Shown here piece by piece: positions 1-8,336 of a DNA stretch of 64,000 nucleotides. Numbering within the stretch: the stretch's first letter is position 1; each line of letters starts with the position of its first letter. The notes under the pieces are model-generated. The model saw only the letters and a program-made list of their open reading frames with translations. It did no database searches and had not been told where the DNA came from. Source of the stretch: Pelagihabitans sp965238025 (GTDB lineage Bacteria; Bacteroidota; Bacteroidia; Flavobacteriales; Flavobacteriaceae); contig OZ250162.1 in the NCBI GenBank assembly GCA_965238025.1, positions 3,224,001-3,288,000 on the forward strand. The letters run 5' to 3'. Made by a program: the position numbers and the translations under genes.

Positions 1-1061
1 AATGAAAAATTTTCCATTCTTCCTTTCAAATACTCCCCGCTCACCAAGGTACCTAAAGGAATATCCACAAAATCCGGATCACCGAGGTAGTAGTTGCGAT
101 CGGCATAGGCACGACGTGCCGCTTCAGTAAACAATTGAATGGTCTTTTCAGAATTATGACCAAACTTGGCAACATCATAGGGCTCCATCATTCTTAATAT
201 TTGGTTGATGGTAACCCCACCGCTGCTAGGCGGACTCATAGAGATAATCTTTAAATCCTTATAATCAAAAACAATGGGTTCGCGCCACTTGGCCTGATAT
301 TTGGCTAGATCTTCCTCGGTTATGAAGCCTCCTTTTTGTTGAATAAAATCCGCTAGTGTCTTGGCTGTCTTGCCCTTGTAGAAACCATCTCGTCCATTTT
401 CGGAAATACGCTGCATGGTTTCGGCCAAAGCTGGATATTTAATGACATCACCCGCAATACAGGTGATAGGGAATGTGGTCACACTATCATTTACTTCTAA
501 AATCACATCTTTATAGTACGCTAAGCGTTTTGCCTGTTTTTTCGTAACGATTACACCTTTTTGGGCCAAAGCGATAACAGGTGCCAATATCTCCTTTAAG
601 GGAAGGGTACCGAATTTCTTATGAACTGCAATAACACCTGCAACGGTTCCGGGTACTCCAACGGCGGTAGCCCCTTTTGTGCTCATTCCGGGGATCACGT
701 TTCCGAGCGAATCTAAATACATATCCTTGTGGGCCGATAAGGGTGCCTTTTCGCGATAATCCAGCCCGCCAATATCCCCATTCGCCTTACGGTAGACCAT
801 AAAACCTCCGCCACCTAAATTCCCTGCAAAGGGATATGCTACCGCCAGGGCCATTTCCGTTGCGACCATGGCGTCGAAGGCGTTACCGCCTTTTTTCAGG
901 ATTTCCACACCAATCTTTGAGGCCTCTTCGCGGGCCGAAACAACCATTGCGCTCTCAGTAACCAATCCAGTAGGAGTTGGAGGGGCAACAGCCATGTTTT
1001 TACAATTGGTGAAAAGGCTTAAGGTAAGTAGTGTAATAACTACAGCTCTAAATACTCTCAT
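1..1061 (-). CDS. ggt: gamma-glutamyltransferase, partial (C-terminal part beyond left edge)
   Basis: The reverse strand reads open from an ATG at 1061 to the window edge, giving about 353 residues of a gamma-glutamyltranspeptidase, the N-terminal nucleophile enzyme that hydrolyses or transfers the gamma-glutamyl group of glutathione in the periplasm. The N-terminus has a lipoprotein-type signal (lipobox ending FTNC). Typical large-subunit motifs follow: KKGGNAFDAMVAT, FAGNLGGGGFMVYR, GVPGTVAG and EAARRAYADRNYYLGD. Family members are about 560 residues, so the self-cleavage site and catalytic Thr that start the small subunit lie outside the window and cannot be checked. It begins 29 bases after the stop of the AcpH-like gene on the same strand, so co-transcription is plausible. 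Confidence 0.93.
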   Translation of the reverse strand, partial: MRVFRAVVITLLTLSLFTNCKNMAVAPPTPTGLVTESAMVVSAREEASKIGVEILKKGGNAFDAMVATEMALAVAYPFAGNLGGGGFMVYRKANGDIGGLDYREKAPLSAHKDMYLDSLGNVIPGMSTKGATAVGVPGTVAGVIAVHKKFGTLPLKEILAPVIALAQKGVIVTKKQAKRLAYYKDVILEVNDSVTTFPITCIAGDVIKYPALAETMQRISENGRDGFYKGKTAKTLADFIQQKGGFITEEDLAKYQAKWREPIVFDYKDLKIISMSPPSSGGVTINQILRMMEPYDVAKFGHNSEKTIQLFTEAARRAYADRNYYLGDPDFVDIPLGTLVSGEYLKGRMENFS

Positions 1062-1090
1062 TTGAAAATAGGTTTGATTAAAAATGTACT

Positions 1091-1678
1091 TTATTTTAGT
1101 GAAATATATTTCTGTTCGGAAAAGGTAATCAATTCATCAAAAAACTCGCTAAACTCCGTCTCGAATTCCTCGTAGTGTTCTTCAAGATCTACTATGGCGA
1201 AGTTCATTTTTGATTTGTTTTTTGTCCTGCGGTTCATGCCATTTAATACCTTGCCGATCCCATCCATTTTGGAGTAGTTGAAAATCCAATTATCCGCGAT
1301 CATATAGGGCATCATTCTTTTGACACCGTCTGGCAGAATTGTATAGTTGTCTTCCAACAGGTCATAAAAATCTTCTACAAAAATAGCTAATGGAATATTG
1401 GAATAACGTGACCAATTTTTAGCAAGAAAATGGTCATAGAAAATATCGACGATTACCCTACTATAATGACTGTAATTGCGATGTAACCGTCTGCTACTCT
1501 TTTTGGGAATAGCATGGGCATCGGTAAACGTATCTATCTCCCGATGAAGAAAAATACCTTGCTGCACCCTTTCCGGCAAATGTTGATATTTATTGCCGCG
1601 AATGCTATCTGCAATAAAGTTACCAATGGTAATTTCTTTGTCACCGAAAGAGAGAAAAATATGGGCTAAAAAGTTCAT
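1091..1678 (-). CDS. ACP phosphodiesterase-like protein (AcpH/DUF479 family)
   Basis: This 195-residue protein has the AcpH family start (MNFLAHIFLSFGDKEITIGNF) followed by IADSIRG, HREIDTFTDAH and a run of His/Asp residues (DIFYDHFLAKNW) expected for a metal-dependent hydrolase related to HD domains. E. coli AcpH removes the phosphopantetheine group from acyl carrier protein; that activity is inferred here from family membership. Length matches the family. The upstream side is divergent from glmM across a 90-base intergenic region. Confidence 0.85.
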   Translation of the reverse strand: MNFLAHIFLSFGDKEITIGNFIADSIRGNKYQHLPERVQQGIFLHREIDTFTDAHAIPKKSSRRLHRNYSHYSRVIVDIFYDHFLAKNWSRYSNIPLAIFVEDFYDLLEDNYTILPDGVKRMMPYMIADNWIFNYSKMDGIGKVLNGMNRRTKNKSKMNFAIVDLEEHYEEFETEFSEFFDELITFSEQKYISLK

Positions 1679-1744
1679 AGGTCGGGCGAGGACTTCTTGA
1701 CCTCGAATTTACGAATTGTGACCATAGGATTAACCATAGACCTG

Positions 1745-1752
1745 TATATTTG
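1745..1752 (+). promoter_or_regulatory. -7 box of glmM promoter
   Basis: TATATTTG matches the Bacteroidetes -7 consensus TAnnTTTG exactly and ends 18 bases before the glmM ATG, implying a leader of about a dozen bases. No TTG lies at the usual upstream distance, so only the -7 element is supported. Confidence 0.5.
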
Positions 1753-1770
1753 CAAAAACTTTTTAGAATT

Positions 1771-3159
1771 ATGACACTTATCAAATCTATATCCGGTATA
1801 CGCGGAACCATTGGAGGCCAACCAGGAGACAACCTAACACCTATTGATGCGGTTAAATTTGCCGCTGCCTATGGGGTTTGGCTTAAGGAGTATTCCAACA
1901 AATCGGATTTAAAGGTGGTCATTGGGCGTGATGCCCGTATCTCTGGGGAAATGATACAAAATCTAGTCGTATCAACCTTAATCGGTTTAGGGATAGACAT
2001 CGTCGATTTGAACTTATCAACGACACCAACGGTAGAAATTGCCGTACCCTTGGAAAATGCCGATGGGGGTATTATTTTAACGGCAAGTCATAATCCAAAA
2101 CAGTGGAATGCCTTAAAGTTGTTGAACGAGAAAGGTGAATTCTTAGATGCGGCCCAAGGTGCTAAGATTTTAAAAATTGCTGAAAATGAGGATTTTGATT
2201 TTTCCGAAGTTGATGATTTGGGGAAGATTACACGAAATGATGCCTATATAGATATACATATTGACGAAGTATTGGCTTTAGATTTAGTGGATACTGATGT
2301 TATTCGAAAAGAAAAGTTTAAAGTAGTGGTAGATGGGGTAAATTCTACTGGCGGTATAGCCATTCCAAAACTGCTTGATGCCCTGAATGTTGATGTTATA
2401 GAGCTTTATTGTGACCCTACAGGTCATTTTCCACATAATCCAGAACCGCTAAAGGAACATTTGGCAGATATCTGCGAATTGGTTGTAAAAGAGAAGGCAG
2501 ATTTTGGCATTGTTGTAGATCCCGATGTTGACCGCTTGGCCTTTATCAGTAATGATGGGGAAATGTTCGGGGAAGAATATACCTTGGTGGCCTGTGCGGA
2601 CTATGTGCTTAGCAGGACGAAGGGGAACACTGTTTCTAATTTATCTTCCTCCAGAGCCTTACGGGATATTACGCAAAAACATGGTGGAACTTATGAGGCC
2701 GCTGCCGTAGGGGAGGTGAACGTGGTAACCAAAATGAAGGCAAACAATGCGGTAATTGGGGGTGAAGGCAACGGTGGTATCATTTATCCAGCTAGCCATT
2801 ATGGGCGGGATTCACTGGTAGGAACCGCCTTATTTTTGATGTTAATGGCCGAGAAAGGTGGTACTGTAGCAGAATTGCGGGCCAGCTACCCATCTTACTA
2901 TATGAGTAAAAAGAAAATTCAATTAACACCAGGGTTGGATGTTGATGGAATTTTATCGGCTATGGCGAAAAAATATAAGAACGAGGAATTGTCCACCATT
3001 GATGGGGTAAAGATAGATTTTGCGGAGAATTGGGTACACTTGAGAAAATCAAATACTGAACCGATCATTAGAATATATACCGAGGCAAAAAGCCAATCTG
3101 AGGCAAATATCCTTGCCGATAGGATTATTGGCGAAATCAATTCAATCGCTGGTCTTTAG
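1771..3159 (+). CDS. glmM: phosphoglucosamine mutase
   Basis: The protein interconverts glucosamine-6-phosphate and glucosamine-1-phosphate for UDP-GlcNAc and cell-wall synthesis, in the cytoplasm. It is an alpha-D-phosphohexomutase with the active-site phosphoserine loop TASHNPKQWNAL (Ser106), the metal loop DPDVDR near residue 250, the sugar-specificity loop GEGNGGII, and the C-terminal phosphate-binding RKSNTEPIIRIYTEA. The ATG at 1771 was chosen over an in-frame TTG at 1750 because MTLIKSISGIRG is the family N-terminus and the TTG lies inside the promoter box. Length (462 aa) is normal. A phosphomannomutase role cannot be excluded from sequence. The gene ends 6 bases from the convergent formate-THF ligase. 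Confidence 0.9.
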   Translation: MTLIKSISGIRGTIGGQPGDNLTPIDAVKFAAAYGVWLKEYSNKSDLKVVIGRDARISGEMIQNLVVSTLIGLGIDIVDLNLSTTPTVEIAVPLENADGGIILTASHNPKQWNALKLLNEKGEFLDAAQGAKILKIAENEDFDFSEVDDLGKITRNDAYIDIHIDEVLALDLVDTDVIRKEKFKVVVDGVNSTGGIAIPKLLDALNVDVIELYCDPTGHFPHNPEPLKEHLADICELVVKEKADFGIVVDPDVDRLAFISNDGEMFGEEYTLVACADYVLSRTKGNTVSNLSSSRALRDITQKHGGTYEAAAVGEVNVVTKMKANNAVIGGEGNGGIIYPASHYGRDSLVGTALFLMLMAEKGGTVAELRASYPSYYMSKKKIQLTPGLDVDGILSAMAKKYKNEELSTIDGVKIDFAENWVHLRKSNTEPIIRIYTEAKSQSEANILADRIIGEINSIAGL

Positions 3160-3179
3160 TCCAAGTTAAAAAAGACCAG
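3149..3179. other. 9-bp hairpin spanning the converging stop codons of glmM and fhs
   Basis: CTGGTCTTT (3149-3157) is the reverse complement of AAAGACCAG (3171-3179). The two arms are the last codons of the two convergent genes, and the 13-base loop holds the only intergenic sequence. A run of A/T sits on the inner side of the arms, so it is not a textbook intrinsic terminator, but it is the only candidate for separating the two transcripts. Confidence 0.4.
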
Positions 3180-4833
3180 AAATATTCCCTTGATCGTCAA
3201 CGTCAATATTCTCTGATGCCGGTTTGGCCGGCAGTCCGGGCATACGCATAATATTTCCGGTTATTGGAATCAAAAAACCTGCTCCGGCTGCAATTTCGAT
3301 ACTTCTAACGGTAATAATAAAGTTTTTGGGCCTTCCTAAGAGTTTGGGATTATCAGAAAGTGATTTTTGTGTCTTTGCAATGCAAACGGGTAACTCGGTT
3401 AACCCCAAATCCCGAATTGTTCTTAAATCCCGCAGGGCTTGGCTTGTATAGTCTACATGTTCAGCACCGTAAATTCTTGTCGCTATGGTCTTGATTTTGT
3501 CTTTTACGGGCATTTTCCAGTCGTATAAGGGCGAGAAACCCGCCTCTGAAGATGCGGTGATTTCAACCACCTTTTCTGCCAATGCTAAGGCACCCTCGCC
3601 ACCTTTGGCCCATACATCGGCTAGGGCAACATGTACGCCAAGATGATCGGCAGTTTCTTTTATCAATTTGATTTCTGCTTCTGAATCGGAAGTAAAACGA
3701 TTGATTGCAATCACAGGTGTGACATTGAACCGTTTAATATTTTCAACATGCTTCTCAAGATTGGGGATTCCTTTTTCTAAAGCTTCCAAGTTTTCTGTAG
3801 TAAGCTCATTAAGCTTTGCCCCACCATGGTATTTCAAGGCCCTTATCGTTGTTGTCAGAACAACAGCCACTGGAGAAAGGCCAGCACTCTGACACTTGAT
3901 ATCAAAAAACTTCTCGGCTCCTAGGTCAAAACCAAATCCCGCCTCCGTCACGGTATATTCAGAAAAGGTCATGCCCATTCTTGTAGCTATGACCGAATTG
4001 GTGCCCTGCGCAATATTGGCGAACGGCCCACCATGGATGATTGCCGGATTACCTTCTATCGTTTGCGCCAAATTGGGTTGAATTGCATCTTTGAGTAGAG
4101 CAGTCATGGCACCCTCCGCCCTTAAATCTCGCGCATAGATGGGCTTTTTATCAAAAGTATAGCCCACGAATATGCTGCCTAATCGCTTTTTCAAATCTGG
4201 AAGGTCTTCGGCCAAACAAAGAATGGCCATTATTTCAGAAGCGGCGGTAATATCAAATCCAGTTTCTCTCGGAATACCTGAAGAGGTCCCACCCAAACCC
4301 ACTATTATCTGGCGGAGCGATCGATCGTTCATATCAATGACCCGTTTCCATGAAATCGTTCGTGGATCCAAATTTAATGAGGTCGCTTTACTTTGTATGT
4401 TATTATCAATAATGGCCGACAGCAGATTATGTGCTTTCTCAATGGCCGCAAAATCACCTGTAAAATGAAGATTAATATCCTCCATGGGTAACACCTGTGA
4501 ATAACCGCCTCCGGTTGCTCCCCCTTTAATTCCAAAAACAGGGCCCAACGAAGGTTCTCTAAGTACCACAGCGGCTTTTTTACCTAAGCGATTCAAACCT
4601 TCCGTCAGACCTATGGACATTGTGGTTTTACCCTCTCCGGCTGGAGTAGGGGATATCGCTGAAACCAGAATTAGTTTTGAGTCCTTAACCTTGGCGGTAT
4701 CAATGAACTTTAAGGGGATTTTTGCTTTATACCGTCCATAAGGTTCTAGAGAATCCTCTGGAAGGCCAAGCTTGGCAGCAATCTGTGCAATCGGCTGAAG
4801 TTGAACTTTACGGGAGATTTCAATGTCTGTCAT
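3166..4833 (-). CDS. fhs: formate--tetrahydrofolate ligase
   Basis: The enzyme makes 10-formyl-THF from formate, THF and ATP in one-carbon metabolism. It has the ATP-binding TPAGEGKTT (about residues 63-71), LREPSLGPVFGIKGGATGGG, the INLHFTGD segment, and conserved EAGFGFDLGAEKFFDIKC. Start: a TTG eight codons upstream is possible, but MTDIEISRKV is the family N-terminus and gives 555 residues, the usual length. It lies about 90 bases downstream of the LpxL-like gene on the same strand and converges on glmM. Confidence 0.96.
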   Translation of the reverse strand: MTDIEISRKVQLQPIAQIAAKLGLPEDSLEPYGRYKAKIPLKFIDTAKVKDSKLILVSAISPTPAGEGKTTMSIGLTEGLNRLGKKAAVVLREPSLGPVFGIKGGATGGGYSQVLPMEDINLHFTGDFAAIEKAHNLLSAIIDNNIQSKATSLNLDPRTISWKRVIDMNDRSLRQIIVGLGGTSSGIPRETGFDITAASEIMAILCLAEDLPDLKKRLGSIFVGYTFDKKPIYARDLRAEGAMTALLKDAIQPNLAQTIEGNPAIIHGGPFANIAQGTNSVIATRMGMTFSEYTVTEAGFGFDLGAEKFFDIKCQSAGLSPVAVVLTTTIRALKYHGGAKLNELTTENLEALEKGIPNLEKHVENIKRFNVTPVIAINRFTSDSEAEIKLIKETADHLGVHVALADVWAKGGEGALALAEKVVEITASSEAGFSPLYDWKMPVKDKIKTIATRIYGAEHVDYTSQALRDLRTIRDLGLTELPVCIAKTQKSLSDNPKLLGRPKNFIITVRSIEIAAGAGFLIPITGNIMRMPGLPAKPASENIDVDDQGNISGLF

Positions 4834-4925
4834 AAATTCGGGTTTAACTATGTTCAATCTGAGAATCGAAGAATATTTAGATAAGTCTTGAATAATTTCC
4901 GACCAATAATCCTGAATTTTAATTA

Positions 4926-5813
4926 TTATAAAAATTGGGATGGAACCTTATCACGATGTTTCCATCTTTTATGCGTCCACAGGTAATGTTCGGGACGTTC
5001 ATAAATCTGCTGTTCGGCCAGTTCAATAAATTTATCGGTGATTTCATTCTTTTCAGTGTTCTTTCCGGAGGTAGCGATTGGAATAAACTCAGCCTGGTAA
5101 AACCCCCTTTTCACTTTAGATACCTTTAAAAAAACCACCGCCAAGTCCAATTTTCGGGCAAGCGTCTCGGCTCCGTTGATTACCGGCACCGTTATACCCA
5201 TAAACTCACGCCAATATTTTGCCCTGCTTGGTTGTGGTGATTGATCACTGACCATGCCAAAAATACCGGTAACATTATCTTGTTTATTCTTGACGACGGT
5301 TTTGGAAGTCTCGCGTTGTGAAATTAGGGTTGTATTCCACCTTGCCCTAACATCGCGTATCCATTTGTCAAAGTATTTGTTCGATATGGGTTGGTAAACC
5401 GCATACCCTTTAGATTTTACGTAATTGTTAATGCTCACGTTCCATTCCCAATTGGCGTAATGTGAGCATACAATAAGAATGCTCCGTTCTTTCTCTATTT
5501 CCTGTATGACCTCAATATTCTGAATATCATACCGTTTTTTCACTTCTTTTTTTGAGAGGCTCATGGTTTTTACCATTTCCATAAACATATCGCACATATG
5601 CCTGAAAAACTTGACCTCTATTTGTTCCCTTTCTGAAGTCGATTTTTCTGGAAAAACCAACTGAAGGTTCTTGCTAACTACTTCCTTACGATAACCAATT
5701 ACCCGGTATACCAAAAAGAAAAAGAAATCGGAGAACCCATAAAAAAGGCGGTAGGGAAGTACCGAAATCACCCATAAAATCGGGTAAACCAGAATAAAAA
5801 CAAGAAATTGCAT
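4926..5813 (-). CDS. LpxL/HtrB-family lysophospholipid or lipid A acyltransferase
   Basis: This 295-residue protein is predicted to transfer an acyl chain to lipid A (or an aminoacyl-lipid precursor) at the inner face of the inner membrane. An N-terminal hydrophobic segment (about residues 1-38) anchors it. The catalytic HxxxxE motif is HYANWE at His118-Glu123, followed by the QPISNKYFDKWIR block and DQSP motif of the family. Transcription may start from the divergent palindromic promoter at 5831-5848 shared with the rhomboid gene. Exact acyl donor and acceptor are not readable. Confidence 0.88.
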   Translation of the reverse strand: MQFLVFILVYPILWVISVLPYRLFYGFSDFFFFLVYRVIGYRKEVVSKNLQLVFPEKSTSEREQIEVKFFRHMCDMFMEMVKTMSLSKKEVKKRYDIQNIEVIQEIEKERSILIVCSHYANWEWNVSINNYVKSKGYAVYQPISNKYFDKWIRDVRARWNTTLISQRETSKTVVKNKQDNVTGIFGMVSDQSPQPSRAKYWREFMGITVPVINGAETLARKLDLAVVFLKVSKVKRGFYQAEFIPIATSGKNTEKNEITDKFIELAEQQIYERPEHYLWTHKRWKHRDKVPSQFL

Positions 5814-5830
5814 GCGCTATTTTATGAGGG

Positions 5831-5848
5831 CAAATATAGCTATATTTG
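5831..5848. promoter_or_regulatory. 18-bp palindrome forming back-to-back divergent -7 boxes
   Basis: CAAATATAGCTATATTTG is a perfect palindrome. Read rightward it gives TATATTTG (5841-5848) 21 bases before the rhomboid ATG. Read leftward it gives the same TATATTTG (5838-5831) 17 bases before the LpxL-like ATG. Both match TAnnTTTG exactly and are only two bases apart, so two polymerases could not occupy them together. Confidence 0.6.
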
Positions 5849-5869
5849 AAACGAAGATAAACTCATCTT

Positions 5870-6523
5870 ATGTACAATATGAATGTCGTCACCATTGCCA
5901 TTATTGCAGTTAACGTACTAGTGTCAATGAAGGGATTTAATGACCGAATTTTTTTTGAGCGTTACAAATTTTGGATAAAGGGAATTCAGGCAGGGCAAAA
6001 AGATAGAATGGTGACTTCTGGGTTTTTACATGTAGATGTTACCCATCTTCTTTTTAATATGCTGACGTTGTACTTTTTTGCGGACGTTGTTATTTCTGCC
6101 TTTGGGTCTTTGAAATTTGCAGGTATTTATTTTATCAGTTTGGTTGCCGGAAGTTTATTGGGCTTTTTCTTTCATAAGAATGAACCGTTTTATAGTGCCG
6201 TTGGCGCAAGTGGCGCGGTTACTGGTATTCTATATGCGGCAATTCTTTTGAGGCCTGAAATGAGTCTGTACCTATTCTTTATACCCATACCCATACCAGC
6301 CTATGTGTTCGGAATAGGGTATTTACTATATTCTATATACGGTATGAAAAGTCGTTCCGACAATATTGGGCATACCGCGCATTTTGGCGGCGCTATTGGG
6401 GGCTTTGCAACGACCTTGTTGCTCGCTCCGAGCCTTTTGACCGAAAATAGTCTGATGGTAGGACTTTTGGCAATTCCCATTATCATCCTTTTTGGAATGG
6501 AAAAAACCGGTAAATTACGGTAA
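5870..6523 (+). CDS. rhomboid-family intramembrane serine protease
   Basis: A six-helix membrane protein of 217 residues. The oxyanion HxxxN motif is HLLFN (His59, Asn63), the nucleophile is Ser114 in VGASGAVTG, and the catalytic His171 sits in HTAHFGGAIGG. It cleaves transmembrane substrates within the inner membrane; the substrate is unknown. A second ATG three codons in is an alternative start. It is transcribed divergently from the LpxL-like gene with a -7 box about 20 bases upstream. Confidence 0.93.
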   Translation: MYNMNVVTIAIIAVNVLVSMKGFNDRIFFERYKFWIKGIQAGQKDRMVTSGFLHVDVTHLLFNMLTLYFFADVVISAFGSLKFAGIYFISLVAGSLLGFFFHKNEPFYSAVGASGAVTGILYAAILLRPEMSLYLFFIPIPIPAYVFGIGYLLYSIYGMKSRSDNIGHTAHFGGAIGGFATTLLLAPSLLTENSLMVGLLAIPIIILFGMEKTGKLR

Positions 6524-6547
6524 AAAATCAGCTTTTTATCGAGTAAA

Positions 6548-6580
6548 TTGTAGGAATTTATACCAACGCCCTTATTTTTG
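6548..6580 (+). promoter_or_regulatory. promoter of the beta-propeller lipoprotein gene
   Basis: A TTG (6548-6550) is followed 22 bases later by TATTTTTG (6573-6580), an exact TAnnTTTG -7 box. The ATG lies 43 bases further on, giving a leader of roughly 35-40 bases. Confidence 0.5.
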
Positions 6581-6623
6581 CGTTCTGTTTAGAGCCCAAA
6601 TCTAAACTTGACAACCTACAATT

Positions 6624-8264
6624 ATGAAAAAAGTTTTGAATCTAATGGCTTTGGCCATTTTAGTATTCTTTTCTGCATGTGCAGATCAGACAACAGTTTT
6701 TAGCGACCCTCAAGAGGAAATCGCACTGGAAAAATCCCAATCAATATTAGATAATAGTCTTAGTTACGACAATGCCGGCGTACTCGACATTTTCGAAGGT
6801 ACTGGAGTTTCAGGTAAATCTGGAAAGTACCCTGACGATCAGGCGGGGGACTATCCTTTATCGCTTGTAGCCCAAATTGACCCACCTTCATATCAAGGAA
6901 CCACCAATTTAACGGCATCACACGTCGCTATTGATGGAGACTATGCTTATGTGGCATACAATACGGTAGAAGATGATTTTTCAGGTGCAATCGATATTAT
7001 AAGAATTTCCGACCCCAACAACCCACGGGTTACTGGGCGTTTGTACTATTTAAATGTTGATGTAAACGCCGTAGCCTATGAAAACGGGTTTGTTTACGTC
7101 GCAGGAGGAGTCGATTCCGAACAATCTGTCAGAGCGACCTCTAATTCATTAATTGCAAAAATTAGAGTATCAGGTGGTACGTTTGATCTGGACGCCGGAA
7201 TCGGATACGGATTTCAACAAGGATATAATGCAACAGATGTCAAGATATTAGATAATACACTTTTGGTAAGTAGTGGTAAAGATGGTTCAATGACCATATA
7301 CGATAAGAATACACTTGCCATTATTAAAGAGGAACCTTTTGTTGATATTAGGGCTATTGCAATGAAAAATAATAACATTGCCGTTCTAGATGCCAGTAAA
7401 GGTGTGAGTTTTTTAGATGCAAATCTTGATATTGTAAAAGAAATTTCAATCGATGGTGATTTTGGCTTAGCCACAAAACGTACCCTGGATTTTTTCGAGA
7501 ATTCAATTGCCGTTGCCGAAGGTGTCAAGGGAACGGGAATCTATAATATTGATAACGGAAGTCTTGTCAAACATCTACCCATTATGACATCTCCAAATGG
7601 AACGAGTACAGCTGATATCGTTACAAATGGAGTAGCTACAAACGACGGCCAATTGTTTATTGCCAACGGTGGAGGAGGACTTTCACTTGCCGAAGAACAA
7701 AATGGAAATCTTGAGGTAATGGGCGTTATTGAGCTGGAAGGCTCTATAAACTATGTACAGTCTAGGGATGACTATCTTTTTGCCGCCGCGGGTAAAGCAG
7801 GTTTTCAGGTCATTAAGTTGAATAGACCAAATCAGAGCTTAGTTGCAGAATGCGCGAACATACCTGTGTATGATAGGTCTAACCGACTTGTGGTCAATAC
7901 GGGAGAAGATTTGGCATACCGCGGAGCAAAACGTTTTAGAAGTATGGATATTGACGGTTCTATACTTTTGTGCGGATCATGGACGGTAAGAAATGATATC
8001 GCTATAAACAATGAGGCACTTTTCGAAATGTATGGCACCTTGGTGGTCGCTTCCAACAACAGAAGGAAAAGTATAACCGTTGGCAGCAATGCAACATTCA
8101 GGGTCGAAGGTAATTTAATTGTGTACGGCGATTTGATATTGAATGATGGTGCTACCTTAGAATTTCTTGGTGAAGATTCCGTTGTGAATGTTTTTGGCTC
8201 GGTTATCCGAAATGGGAATGTTGAAGTTAAAGGAGCCTTTAGGGACGTAAGAAATAAGTTTTAA
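6624..8264 (+). CDS. beta-propeller (LVIVD-repeat-like) lipoprotein with C-terminal right-handed repeat segment
   Basis: A 546-residue lipoprotein (lipobox FSAC, Cys19). Residues about 75-400 are repeats of the form 'IDGDYAYVAYNTVEDDFSG' and 'VYVAGG', the pattern of LVIVD-type propeller blades. The last 130 residues change to short alternating repeats (GSILLCGSWTVRNDI, GTLVVASNN, GNLIVYGDLILNDGA) that look like a beta-solenoid. No catalytic motif is visible; a surface scaffold or binding role is an inference. It has its own promoter and ends at a bidirectional terminator. Confidence 0.7.
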   Translation: MKKVLNLMALAILVFFSACADQTTVFSDPQEEIALEKSQSILDNSLSYDNAGVLDIFEGTGVSGKSGKYPDDQAGDYPLSLVAQIDPPSYQGTTNLTASHVAIDGDYAYVAYNTVEDDFSGAIDIIRISDPNNPRVTGRLYYLNVDVNAVAYENGFVYVAGGVDSEQSVRATSNSLIAKIRVSGGTFDLDAGIGYGFQQGYNATDVKILDNTLLVSSGKDGSMTIYDKNTLAIIKEEPFVDIRAIAMKNNNIAVLDASKGVSFLDANLDIVKEISIDGDFGLATKRTLDFFENSIAVAEGVKGTGIYNIDNGSLVKHLPIMTSPNGTSTADIVTNGVATNDGQLFIANGGGGLSLAEEQNGNLEVMGVIELEGSINYVQSRDDYLFAAAGKAGFQVIKLNRPNQSLVAECANIPVYDRSNRLVVNTGEDLAYRGAKRFRSMDIDGSILLCGSWTVRNDIAINNEALFEMYGTLVVASNNRRKSITVGSNATFRVEGNLIVYGDLILNDGATLEFLGEDSVVNVFGSVIRNGNVEVKGAFRDVRNKF

Positions 8265-8282
8265 TCGTACAATATACAATAT

Positions 8283-8320
8283 AAAAAAGCCCCTGGAATT
8301 ACATTTTCAGGGGCTTTTTT
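8283..8320. terminator. bidirectional intrinsic terminator
   Basis: GCCCCTG (8289-8295) pairs with CAGGGGC (8308-8314), preceded by six A and followed by six T. It serves both the upstream propeller gene and the convergent TlpA-like gene. Confidence 0.9.
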
Positions 8321-8336
8321 ATGTTTAAACTATCTC

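Noticed and set aside
3149..3179. Hairpin at the glmM/fhs junction as an intrinsic terminator
   Set aside because: No T-run follows the stem on either strand; kept only as a hairpin.
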